From contig NZ_WKJD01000006.1 in NCBI RefSeq assembly GCF_009674665.1, positions 186,001 to 250,000 of the forward strand: a stretch of DNA of 64,000 nucleotides. Direction: 5' to 3'. Of this stretch, positions 42,831 to 51,203 are shown one piece after another. Source of the DNA: Agromyces kandeliae. Its GTDB lineage: Bacteria; Actinomycetota; Actinomycetes; Actinomycetales; Microbacteriaceae. The position numbers were made by a program, and so were the translations under genes. Below the pieces are notes generated by a model. It was not told where the DNA came from and ran no database searches. It saw nothing but the letters and a program-made list of their open reading frames with translations. Within the stretch, counting starts at the first letter, position 1. Each line of letters opens with the position of its first letter.

Positions 42831-45782
42831 TCATTCGGTCGGCCATGCCGCGCGTTCCGTCGTCCGGTCGGTGCGGATGCGCCAGCACTGGTCGCGATCG
42901 ACGTCGAGGAGCGGCGGGAGGCCGGCGTCGCGGACCACGGCGCGCAGTTCCCGACTCCCTCCGTGGACCACCAGCTCCGCCCTCGCCCGCGCGGTGGCCG
43001 CGAGGCTCCAGTTCGCCGTCCAGGCGTCGGCGTCGCCGACCACGATCACGCCGCCCGCAACGGACGACCCGTCGATCGCGTGCTGGGCTCGCAGCACGGC
43101 GTCGGGGCCGTCGGCGAGGCGGATGAGTTCGGTCCCCGGGGCGATCCGACCGATCCTGTCGGCGTCGGCACCCGGTCGCGCGGAGACGAGCGCCACCGGG
43201 CGCGCGATGTCGAGGCGAAGCGGTGGCGCCTCGATCCTCGGCGCGACCGCTGCCGTGCGGTCCGCGCGCAGGAACTGCGCCGCGTGTCCGAGCCACTGAC
43301 CGGCGCCGGGAGGCGCGTCGGCCCGATGCAGGCGGCCGTCGCCGCCGGCGTGCACCAGGTCGGCGCGACTCGGGTGCCGCAGCAGCACGTGCCGCGTCAC
43401 CGCGTCCCTGAGTCCCGGGCCGAGCGCGGCGGTGCGACCTGCCGCGAGGGCGAGTGCGGGCCCTCCCCCGCGGGCGAACCGCATGAGCTCCGCGAGCGTC
43501 TCCAGCGCGGCGAGGCGATGCTCCTCGGGCCACCCCGAGAAGCACAGGTCGACGTCGTCGACCACCACGAGTCGCACGGCCCGTCCCGGTTCGTCGGACC
43601 GATCCGATCCCGCCACGTGCCGTCGGATCATCGCGAGCGCATCCCACACCACGCTGCGGGTGCCCTCGAGGCGCAGCACGGCGGCCTCGCCGCGGCGACC
43701 CGCGACCTGGGCCGCGATCGCGTCCAGGAGGGCCGTCCGCCCGGACCCCGGTGCACCGAGCACCATGAGCGGGCCGTCGACCTCGGGGGTCCACTCCACC
43801 GCAGCACGACGCTGGGCCGCAGGCTCATCGGCGACACCGAGGAGCAGCCGACCCGACGCGATCGGGTCGGCCCGGGCTGCGTCGACCGCGCCCGCGCCGA
43901 GCACCGCGTCGACGTCATCCAGGGTGATGCACGGCGGCAGCGGATCGAGCCACGGCCGGCGCGGCGGCGCTGCCCGGGCATGCCCGGCGGCGACCCGGGC
44001 GATCACCGCCCGGTCCGCGAGCGCCGACTGGAACTCGACCACCCGAGCATCACCGACATCCACGAGCGCACGCCCGGGGCGTGCCGGATCGAGCCGAGCC
44101 GCGCGCTCGACGCCGAGCACCGCGACGCTGTCCGCGCGCTCGAGGACGCGCAGCGACACGCGGATGCCGCAGTTGGCGCTCACCTGCTCGCGGACGACGC
44201 CGTTCGGGCGCTGTGCCGCGAGCACGAGGTGCACGCCCAGTGATCGACCGCGCGCCGCGACATCCGCCATGACCGCGCCGAGTTCGCCGAAGCGCTCGAT
44301 CATCGCCTGGAACTCGTCGACGACGACGACCAGTCGCGGGAGCACGGCCTCAGCGGGCAGCTCCACGATGCTCCGCACGCGTGCGGCGGCCAGCACCCGC
44401 TCGCGATGACGCAACTCCGCCCGGATGCTCTCGACCGCACGGGCGGCCTCGTCCTCGTCGAGATCGGTGACCAGGCCGGTCACGTGCGGCAACCCGCGCA
44501 CCGGCTCGAACGACGCTCCGCCCTTGAAGTCGACGAGCAGGAACGCCACCCGGTCCGGCGCGTAGCGTGCGGCCATGGCCGCGATCCACGCGACGAGCAG
44601 TTCGCTCTTTCCACTGCCGGAGGTCCCCGCGACCAGCGCGTGCGGGCCCGAGACGAGGTCGATCACGAGCGGGCCGGCGGTGCCGACGCCGACCGTCGCG
44701 GCGAGGCTCGATCGGTCCGCAGTCGGATCCGGGGCGGGCAGGAGCTCGCCGAGTCCGATCGAGTCCGGCAGGACCGGCGGACCCGATGCGACGCCGGCAC
44801 GCGCCGCGACCCGTGCGAGCCGATCCGCCGCGCTGCGCGCCTCGGCCGTCGAGAGGAGTTCGGGCTCGATCGCGCGCGGGGCGGCGCCGGTGACCTGGAC
44901 GAGCGCGTGCCGGGGTGCCGTCACGTGGACGACGCTGCGCAGCCCGGGCGGGAGGCACGCCGCGTCGGATGCGATCGCGATCAGGTCGCCATCGCCGTCG
45001 TCACGGGCGTCCGCTCGAACACGCGTCGACGCCGCGTCCGCGCGCTCGCACGCGGGATCCGTCTCGACGACGCGGAGGACGGCGGCGCCGTGCGTCGAGG
45101 CCCGATGCGGCAGGACGGTGAGCCAGTCCCAGGCCGCCGGGGGCCCGATGACGCGGCAGTTCGCCGGGTCGGTCGCCTCTGCGACGTGCAGGACCGCGGC
45201 GCGAGCCGCCGCTCGGGCGAGCGCGGGCTCCCCGATGAAGCCGATGCCGCCCTCGAGCGTCACGCGCACGGGTGCGTCCGCGAGCAGTGCGGCCTCGGCG
45301 ACCATGCGGAGGGCATCGGCATCCTCGCCCGGCGCGCCATCGACCGACACGCGGCTCGCGACCGTTCCAGACCCGACCACCACCGCCTGCGGCGGCGTCG
45401 AGGACCAGACCGGAGCGCCGCGTGCCGGCAGCGAGCGCACGGCGGGCGTCTCCCGCCAGGCCGCCGCTCGCTCGAGGTCGTGACGCCGTGCCACCTCAGA
45501 CCTGACCCGGCCGAGCGCCTCTTCGCGCTCGACGCGCTGCATCCGACGCGCCCGTCGTGCGGTCCGTCGCGCGTCGAGCGTGGCGGCGATGGCGACGAGC
45601 GGGCCGAGCGCGGCGAAGGCCAGCGAGAGGGCCGACCCGGTGAACGCCCAGATCGCGACCGCCCCGGCGACCGGCGCGGCGGACGCGATCCACGGGAACG
45701 GCGGACGCGGCGGCTCGGGCGGGACTGGAGGGAGGTGGAGCGCCGGCAGTGCGTCGAGACTCGTCGCTGCGGCATCCGTCAT
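42831..45782 (-). CDS. FtsK/SpoIIIE-domain ATPase, EccC-like, with degenerate second P-loop
   Basis: The 983-residue protein has two N-terminal transmembrane helices (about 31-69), as in EccC proteins of type VII secretion. The first FtsK ATPase domain has Walker A GTSGSGKSE (386-394) and Walker B VVVVDE (485-490), followed by SLGVHLVLAAQRPNGVV. The second domain has a P-loop reading GAPGSGRT (676-683), with the Lys replaced by Arg at 682, and Walker B LVVVDDVD (738-745). A third partial module follows without a P-loop. EccC ATPases usually keep only the first site fully active, so this fits an export motor. No WXG100 substrate gene is visible in the window. The ATG at 45782 has a poor ribosome site. 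It is last in the kinase/FHA cluster. Confidence 0.85.
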   Translation of the reverse strand: MTDAAATSLDALPALHLPPVPPEPPRPPFPWIASAAPVAGAVAIWAFTGSALSLAFAALGPLVAIAATLDARRTARRARRMQRVEREEALGRVRSEVARRHDLERAAAWRETPAVRSLPARGAPVWSSTPPQAVVVGSGTVASRVSVDGAPGEDADALRMVAEAALLADAPVRVTLEGGIGFIGEPALARAAARAAVLHVAEATDPANCRVIGPPAAWDWLTVLPHRASTHGAAVLRVVETDPACERADAASTRVRADARDDGDGDLIAIASDAACLPPGLRSVVHVTAPRHALVQVTGAAPRAIEPELLSTAEARSAADRLARVAARAGVASGPPVLPDSIGLGELLPAPDPTADRSSLAATVGVGTAGPLVIDLVSGPHALVAGTSGSGKSELLVAWIAAMAARYAPDRVAFLLVDFKGGASFEPVRGLPHVTGLVTDLDEDEAARAVESIRAELRHRERVLAAARVRSIVELPAEAVLPRLVVVVDEFQAMIERFGELGAVMADVAARGRSLGVHLVLAAQRPNGVVREQVSANCGIRVSLRVLERADSVAVLGVERAARLDPARPGRALVDVGDARVVEFQSALADRAVIARVAAGHARAAPPRRPWLDPLPPCITLDDVDAVLGAGAVDAARADPIASGRLLLGVADEPAAQRRAAVEWTPEVDGPLMVLGAPGSGRTALLDAIAAQVAGRRGEAAVLRLEGTRSVVWDALAMIRRHVAGSDRSDEPGRAVRLVVVDDVDLCFSGWPEEHRLAALETLAELMRFARGGGPALALAAGRTAALGPGLRDAVTRHVLLRHPSRADLVHAGGDGRLHRADAPPGAGQWLGHAAQFLRADRTAAVAPRIEAPPLRLDIARPVALVSARPGADADRIGRIAPGTELIRLADGPDAVLRAQHAIDGSSVAGGVIVVGDADAWTANWSLAATARARAELVVHGGSRELRAVVRDAGLPPLLDVDRDQCWRIRTDRTTERAAWPTE

Positions 45783-45883
45783 GTTCCGAGCAGACCAGAC
45801 CCCGGGCGGGGCCTTCGGATCGCTTCGGCATCGCGCGGATTCCCGAGACGGCGCGGCCGCCCGTGGAGGACGGGTCGGCCGGG

Positions 45884-46495
45884 TCAGGCCACGACGAAGG
45901 CCTGCTCGCCGATCTCGACGCGACTGCCCCTCGGGACGAGCACGCGACGTCCCGGCTCGCACCGGACACCGCCCTCGCCCGGCCGCCGGACGACGGTGCC
46001 GTTCGCCGAGAACCGATCCGCGACCCACAGGTCGCCCTCGTGCTCGCCGAACTCGAGGTGGGTCTTCGAGACCGACAGCCCCCGATCGACGATCTGCACG
46101 AGGTGGTCGAACGACTCCCCCGGCTCGGCGAGCGGGCGGCGCCCGACGAGCCCGCTGCCCCGGATGGTCACCACCTCGCCGGTCGTGAAGGTCAGGACGA
46201 AACGGGCGGACGACCCCGTCTCGGACTCGGTCGGCGGCGCCGACGCGTCCGGCGCCGACGACTCCGCGTGCACCTCGGGAGCGTGGACGTCGTCGGCGTC
46301 CCGCTCCCCGTCGTCGGCGGTCTCGCCGAGCGGGACGCTCAGCACGCCGGAATCGGAACGGCGGATGACGTACGTGTCTCCCGGCCGGGGGTCGAGCGGC
46401 CGCCGCGATTCGGGCGTCGCGGAGGTCGAGCTTCCGCACTCGCCGCAGAACATCGCCCCGTCGGGCAACGTCGCATCGCAGATCCGGCAGTTCAC
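45884..46495 (-). CDS. FHA-domain protein with N-terminal zinc ribbon
   Basis: The 203-residue protein begins with a four-Cys zinc ribbon (CRICDATLPDGAMFCGECG, residues 3-21). A Thr/Ser-rich acidic linker follows, then a C-terminal FHA domain: GLVGRRPLAEPG, the phospho-Thr contact VSKTHLEFGE, and FSANGTVV. FHA domains bind phosphothreonine, so this is a likely reader for the cluster kinase; the TXXD-like linker could be self-bound when phosphorylated. The GTG at 46495 overlaps the transglutaminase-like stop (GTGA) and follows GGAAGGGAG. Confidence 0.88.
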   Translation of the reverse strand: MNCRICDATLPDGAMFCGECGSSTSATPESRRPLDPRPGDTYVIRRSDSGVLSVPLGETADDGERDADDVHAPEVHAESSAPDASAPPTESETGSSARFVLTFTTGEVVTIRGSGLVGRRPLAEPGESFDHLVQIVDRGLSVSKTHLEFGEHEGDLWVADRFSANGTVVRRPGEGGVRCEPGRRVLVPRGSRVEIGEQAFVVA

Positions 46496-48822
46496 GTCCC
46501 GGCTCCCTTCCGCGAGCCAGCGTACCCGCCGAGCGACCCGATCGAGACGCGCGCCCGCGCCCGTTCCAGCCAGGAGCGCGGCTCGTCCATGCGTCGCTGC
46601 AACTCGCCGACCGCGGCCCAGACGCGTTCGTCGTCGCCGTCTCCGGGCCCGTCGGGCCCGAACACGGCCCGATCCACCACCGAGGCCAGCACCGCGGGGC
46701 CCAGGCCGCCGACGACGGCCGCCTGCTCGGCGCGCGTCGCAGTCTGCGTCATCGGGTAGCCGTAGTCGGTCGCCTGGTCGGCGAACTCCTCCCAACCGCC
46801 CTCGATGCGCTCCTCGAGCGTCCGCGCCCGTCGGCGCAGGCGACGTCGACGGGCCTTCGCAGCGACGACCGCGAGGAACGGGCTGGCCAGCAGCGCGAGC
46901 GCGGCGAGCACGATGCCCGCGATGCGCAGGACGGCCAGGATCGCGTCGAGCCATCCCGCACCCCGATCGGGATCGTCGGAGCCCGAGTCCGGCTCGGCGG
47001 CGAGGTCCTCGACGGGCGTCGGGTCCTCCGGGGGCGGGAGGGCGGACTGCGGCCGCGAGACCACCGTCGGTTCGTCGGGCTGCCGCTCCGGGATCGGCCT
47101 GACCTCGGGATTCGGGTCGACCGCGATCCACGCGCCGTCGTCCGCCTGGACCTCGATCCAGGCCTGCAGGTCCGGGCTGCGGAAGGTCACCTCGCCGTCG
47201 TCGGCCGCGTCGTCGCCGGACGGGAGATAGCCGACCACGACGCGCGCCGGGAAGCCGATCGACCGGGCGAGCATCGCCGCCGCGACGGCGTACTGCTCGC
47301 CGTCGCCGACCATGGGCTTCGCAGTGGCGAGCTCCGCGATCCGGTCGAGGGCGTGGCCGGAACGACTGGGCACGTCTTCCTCGCCGATGCCGTGGCTCAC
47401 GTACCCCTCGCGGTGGAAGCCCTCGACGACGCCCGCGAGCCGCACGCCGGGCTCGTCGGACGATCTCGTCCAGCGGTCCAGCAGCCTGAGCAGCGCGTCC
47501 GGTGGATCCGGGGAGTCGGGGAGGACGGCGCCGCCCGGACGGAGTTCGGCGAGGTCGACCGGTTCGATCCAGGCGATCGAGTCGGCCGCGTACCGATCCT
47601 CCCGTTGGAGGCCGGACCGCACCCCCGCGGTTCCGGTCACGTCGTTGTAGGCGAACTCGTCCTCGAGGGTGCTCGCCCGCGCGCCCGCGAAGGCGATCCG
47701 CTCGAGCTGGCCGACACCGGGCACCCAGACGTCGTCGTACGCGAGCACGGCGACGTCGAGCCGAACCTCCTCGCCCGGCGTCGCGGACTGGTCCAGTCGG
47801 TAGGGCAGCCGCGAGAACTGCCCGGATGCCCCTGAGCGGTCGCTGTCGCCGACCGAGTAGACGATGCCGTCGTAGGTGTCGAGCGTGGCGATCCGCAGCC
47901 CCGCGCCGGCGGGCAGGCCCGTGACCCGGAGCATCTCGACGTCGGCGACCTCGGGCTCGAACGCCGCCCTGAACGCCGCGAGCGGACTGTCGTAGTCGCT
48001 CGGCTCGAACGGCGGGCGCAGCTCCGCACGGACGACGTCTCGCTGCCCCGTCGGGAGCACGAACGTGGCCGCGGTCGCGCCCACGAGGGCGACGGCCGCG
48101 ACGATCGTCGCGCCGATGATCCGCCGCACGTCCACGAGTGCGGATTCGCCGGACCGGTCGACGACGGCGGCCCGGCGCTCCGCGATGCCCACCCTCACGA
48201 GCCAGGCGATCGAGGCCACGAGGAATGCGACACCCGCCTCGAAGGCCACCTCGTCGTGCACGACACCGAGCACGATGCCGACGACGAGCAGCAGGGCGGG
48301 AGGGAGCAGCGCCGACGAGGGTCGAGCCGTGCGCAACGCGATGGTCACGGCCGTCGCCGTGACGATCAACCCGAGGAGGAAGGGCGGGACGAGCAGCGAC
48401 TGGTAGGAACCGACCGGGACGGAGATCGTCACGAGCTGCTTCCAGGACAGCGCCACCGCGGCGACGAGTTCCACGAGTCCCTCGGCGGTCGGCAGGACCT
48501 CCGCGTATGCGCTGGACGGGACGGCCACGGGCACTCCGAGCACGAGGTAGGCGGCCGCGATCGCGGATGCGACCGCCCAGGAGGGCCAGGCCCACACCGC
48601 TCCGGCGAAGCCGATCGCCGCTCCGGTGATGATCGCCACCCCGGCGGCGTGGACGAACGCCGGGCTCTCGTAGATCGGCCACCACGGGAGCATGGCCGTC
48701 GCCGCGACCGCCACGATCATGACCGTGCTCACGATCGCGGAACCGAGGCTCCCGCCCGGGATCCGGGCGCGCGCCCGACCCCGGGCGGAGCCCGCGCGGC
48801 GTGCACCGGCTGTCGTGCTCAT
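46492..48822 (-). CDS. TgpA-type membrane protein with inactivated transglutaminase domain
   Basis: The 776-residue protein has about six N-terminal transmembrane helices, an extracellular transglutaminase-like domain (about 470-590) and a further helix near 640, then a basic cytoplasmic tail. In active members the motif is GDCEQ-like with a Cys nucleophile, then HAW and DP. Here the three positions read GDGEQYA (Gly508), LQAWIEV (Gln553 for His) and VDPNP (Asp569 kept). Two of three catalytic residues are gone. The fold and layout remain intact, so a binding or scaffold role is more likely than catalysis. It overlaps DUF58 (ATGA) and FHA (GTGA) genes, a conserved actinobacterial trio with MoxR. 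Confidence 0.88.
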   Translation of the reverse strand: MSTTAGARRAGSARGRARARIPGGSLGSAIVSTVMIVAVAATAMLPWWPIYESPAFVHAAGVAIITGAAIGFAGAVWAWPSWAVASAIAAAYLVLGVPVAVPSSAYAEVLPTAEGLVELVAAVALSWKQLVTISVPVGSYQSLLVPPFLLGLIVTATAVTIALRTARPSSALLPPALLLVVGIVLGVVHDEVAFEAGVAFLVASIAWLVRVGIAERRAAVVDRSGESALVDVRRIIGATIVAAVALVGATAATFVLPTGQRDVVRAELRPPFEPSDYDSPLAAFRAAFEPEVADVEMLRVTGLPAGAGLRIATLDTYDGIVYSVGDSDRSGASGQFSRLPYRLDQSATPGEEVRLDVAVLAYDDVWVPGVGQLERIAFAGARASTLEDEFAYNDVTGTAGVRSGLQREDRYAADSIAWIEPVDLAELRPGGAVLPDSPDPPDALLRLLDRWTRSSDEPGVRLAGVVEGFHREGYVSHGIGEEDVPSRSGHALDRIAELATAKPMVGDGEQYAVAAAMLARSIGFPARVVVGYLPSGDDAADDGEVTFRSPDLQAWIEVQADDGAWIAVDPNPEVRPIPERQPDEPTVVSRPQSALPPPEDPTPVEDLAAEPDSGSDDPDRGAGWLDAILAVLRIAGIVLAALALLASPFLAVVAAKARRRRLRRRARTLEERIEGGWEEFADQATDYGYPMTQTATRAEQAAVVGGLGPAVLASVVDRAVFGPDGPGDGDDERVWAAVGELQRRMDEPRSWLERARARVSIGSLGGYAGSRKGAGT

Positions 48823-50216
48823 GCGACGGACGCCGTCCTCGCGAGCATCGCGGTCAGGTCCTCGAGGTAGCCGATCCCGTAGACCGACAGTCCGCCGATC
48901 GATCGTGCCGCCGCCTCGCCCTCCGCCGAGGCCCGCACCGCCACGGCCTCGATGCCGAGCGGGAGGCGCGACGCCGCCTGCCTGAGGTCGGCGACCGAAC
49001 GCGCGCCGCCGGTGACGACGAAGGCGAGCGACACACCGGAGACCGACTCGGCCGCCGCGCGCGCGGTGTCGGCGAGGCTCGAGGCGCGATCGTCGGCCTC
49101 GACGAGGCAGAGGGCGTCGAGCAGCCGGTCGCGCGACGCCGTCGGCAGTTCCGCGATGGCCGCATGCCGGCGTCGGGGCGCGCCGCCGGTGCCGACCGCT
49201 GTCGGGGCAGGAGCGCGGCTCGCGCCCGGTTCGCTCCTCGTGGCGGGCTCCCGCCGGAGGCGCTCCCGGCCGGAGACCACGAACGCGAGGCTCCTGGCGT
49301 CGCGGATGGCACGCGCGCCGATGGATGCCGCCACGCTCACCGCGAGCTCGAAGTCCTCCTCGTCCTCGTACGCGTCCGCCGCGAGGTCGAGCAGCACCAT
49401 CAGGCGACTGCGTCGCGTCTCCTCGAACTGGCGGACCATGAACGTGCCGGTCTTGGCGGAACTCCGCCAGTGGATGTAGCGGCGGTCGTCACCGGGCTGG
49501 TACTCGCGCAGCGCGTGGAACGCGATGTCGCTCGCCGTGAGGTCGCGCGTCGGCGAACCCTCGAGGTCGCGCAGGAAGCCGGTGCTGAGCGCGGACACCG
49601 CGATCGTGCGGGGGTGCACGTGCAGCATCCGCACGTCGGACCAGACGATCTCGCGTCGCATCAGCCCGACCGGGTCGGCGCGCACCGTGCGCACCGGGCC
49701 GACCTCGACCACTCCGCGCCGTTCGGTCGGGATCGCCACGCGTTCGTCGAACGTTCCGCCGCGTGGCAGCGCCGGGACGAACCGCGACACGACCCTCCGC
49801 CCCACCGGGATCTCGATCCGCGCCCCCGAGAAACGTCGGCGCCCGGGGTTGTGCGCGACGAGGCGTGCCTCGGCGGACTCCCCGACGGCCACGCGCGGCA
49901 CGGGCAGCGTGAGCTCGATGGCGCCGGCACCGCGGCCGACGAGCCACGCCGATGCGGCGGCGAGTGCGACCACGGCGCCCCACCCCAGGATCGCGAGCTC
50001 GAGCCATCCGAGCCCGTATCCGAGGACGAGGGCGACGACGGATGCCGCGAGCACGCCCCAGCCGAGGGGCGTCACCACGCTCCGCCCCGCGCGCGTCCAC
50101 CGCTCGACGACGGATGCCGCCCCCCGGACCGCGACGACCACGCGCGCGATCGCCACCGCGAGGAAGCCCTGCTTCGCGGCCTCCTCCGGGATCGACGTGC
50201 GGGTCTGGAAGGTCAC
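48819..50216 (-). CDS. DUF58 protein, partner of MoxR
   Basis: The 465-residue protein has two transmembrane helices near 50-95, a beta-rich extracellular region (VAVGESAEARLVAHNPG) and the DUF58 core REYQPGDDRRYIHWRSSAKTG near 250-270. A VWA-like part follows (LMVLLDLAADAYEDEEDFELAV) whose metal site lacks the usual DxSxS. DUF58 and MoxR usually act together as an AAA chaperone with its adaptor. The GTG at 50216 overlaps the moxR stop by four bases. Confidence 0.9.
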   Translation of the reverse strand: MTFQTRTSIPEEAAKQGFLAVAIARVVVAVRGAASVVERWTRAGRSVVTPLGWGVLAASVVALVLGYGLGWLELAILGWGAVVALAAASAWLVGRGAGAIELTLPVPRVAVGESAEARLVAHNPGRRRFSGARIEIPVGRRVVSRFVPALPRGGTFDERVAIPTERRGVVEVGPVRTVRADPVGLMRREIVWSDVRMLHVHPRTIAVSALSTGFLRDLEGSPTRDLTASDIAFHALREYQPGDDRRYIHWRSSAKTGTFMVRQFEETRRSRLMVLLDLAADAYEDEEDFELAVSVAASIGARAIRDARSLAFVVSGRERLRREPATRSEPGASRAPAPTAVGTGGAPRRRHAAIAELPTASRDRLLDALCLVEADDRASSLADTARAAAESVSGVSLAFVVTGGARSVADLRQAASRLPLGIEAVAVRASAEGEAAARSIGGLSVYGIGYLEDLTAMLARTASVA

Positions 50217-51184
50217 CCGGCCTGCCTCGCTGAGGGCGGCGGCGTCTCGATCAGCACCTGGGCGATCATGTTCGATGCCGTCACGCCGTCGAACTCCGCC
50301 TCGGGATCGAGGATCAGTCGGTGCGCGAGCACGGGCTCGGCGAGGGCCTTGACGTCGTCGGGCACGACGTAGTGCCGTCCTCGCCCGGCCGCGTGGGTCT
50401 TCGCGGCACGCACGAGGGAGAGTGCCCCTCGGACGCTCACCCCGAGCCGGACCTCGGTCGCGCTTCGGGTCGCGTCGACGAGACGGGACACGTAGTCGTT
50501 GATGGTGGGGTCCACGTACACGGTGCGGGCCATCGCAGCCATCTCGACGATCTGGTCGGCGTCCAGGCGCGGCTCGACCCTGTGGTCGTGCGCTCGCTGG
50601 TCGGTCCCCTCGAGGATCCGGATGGTGGACGCATGATCGGGATATCCGATCGAGGTCCGCATGAGGAACCGGTCGAGCTGCGCCTCCGGCAGCCGGTAGG
50701 TCCCGGCCTGCTCGACCGGGTTCTGCGTCGCGATGACCATGAACGGCTGGCCGGCGCGATGGGTCTGGCCGTCGACCGTGACCTGCCCCTCCTCCATGAC
50801 CTCGAGCAGTGCCGACTGCGTCTTCGGGCTCGCTCGGTTGATCTCGTCCGCGAGCACGATGTTCGCGAACACGGGACCCGGGTGGAACTCGAAGACGCCC
50901 GACCGCTGGTCGTAGACGGAGACGCCCGTGATGTCGCCCGGGAGCAGGTCGGGCGTGAACTGCACCCGGTTGCTCGAACCCGCCACCGACTGCGCCATGG
51001 CGCGCGCCAGCGACGTCTTGCCGGTGCCGGGCACGTCCTCGAGCAGCAGGTGCCCCTCGCTGAGGAGCGCGGTGAACGCGAGGCGGATGACGCGGTTCTT
51101 GCCGAGCAGGATCTCCTCGACCGCTCCGACGAGCTCATCGAGGTTCGACGCGAAGCGGGTGGCGTCCTCGGGGGTCATGGTCAT
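50213..51184 (-). CDS. MoxR-family AAA+ ATPase
   Basis: The 323-residue AAA+ ATPase has Walker A VPGTGKTS (51-58), Walker B ADEINRAS with Asp113-Glu114, sensor 1 FMVIATQNPVEQAGTYRLPEAQLDRF, and an arginine-finger region near SVRGALSLVRAAK. MoxR proteins act as chaperone-like remodellers of metal-cofactor or envelope complexes. The ATG at 51184 follows GAGGAG; a second ATG two codons in is possible. It lies 19 bases after the giant Ig/FN3 gene and overlaps DUF58. Confidence 0.94.
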   Translation of the reverse strand: MTMTPEDATRFASNLDELVGAVEEILLGKNRVIRLAFTALLSEGHLLLEDVPGTGKTSLARAMAQSVAGSSNRVQFTPDLLPGDITGVSVYDQRSGVFEFHPGPVFANIVLADEINRASPKTQSALLEVMEEGQVTVDGQTHRAGQPFMVIATQNPVEQAGTYRLPEAQLDRFLMRTSIGYPDHASTIRILEGTDQRAHDHRVEPRLDADQIVEMAAMARTVYVDPTINDYVSRLVDATRSATEVRLGVSVRGALSLVRAAKTHAAGRGRHYVVPDDVKALAEPVLAHRLILDPEAEFDGVTASNMIAQVLIETPPPSARQAG

Positions 51185-51203
51185 GCGGTGCTCCTCGTGG
51201 GAC

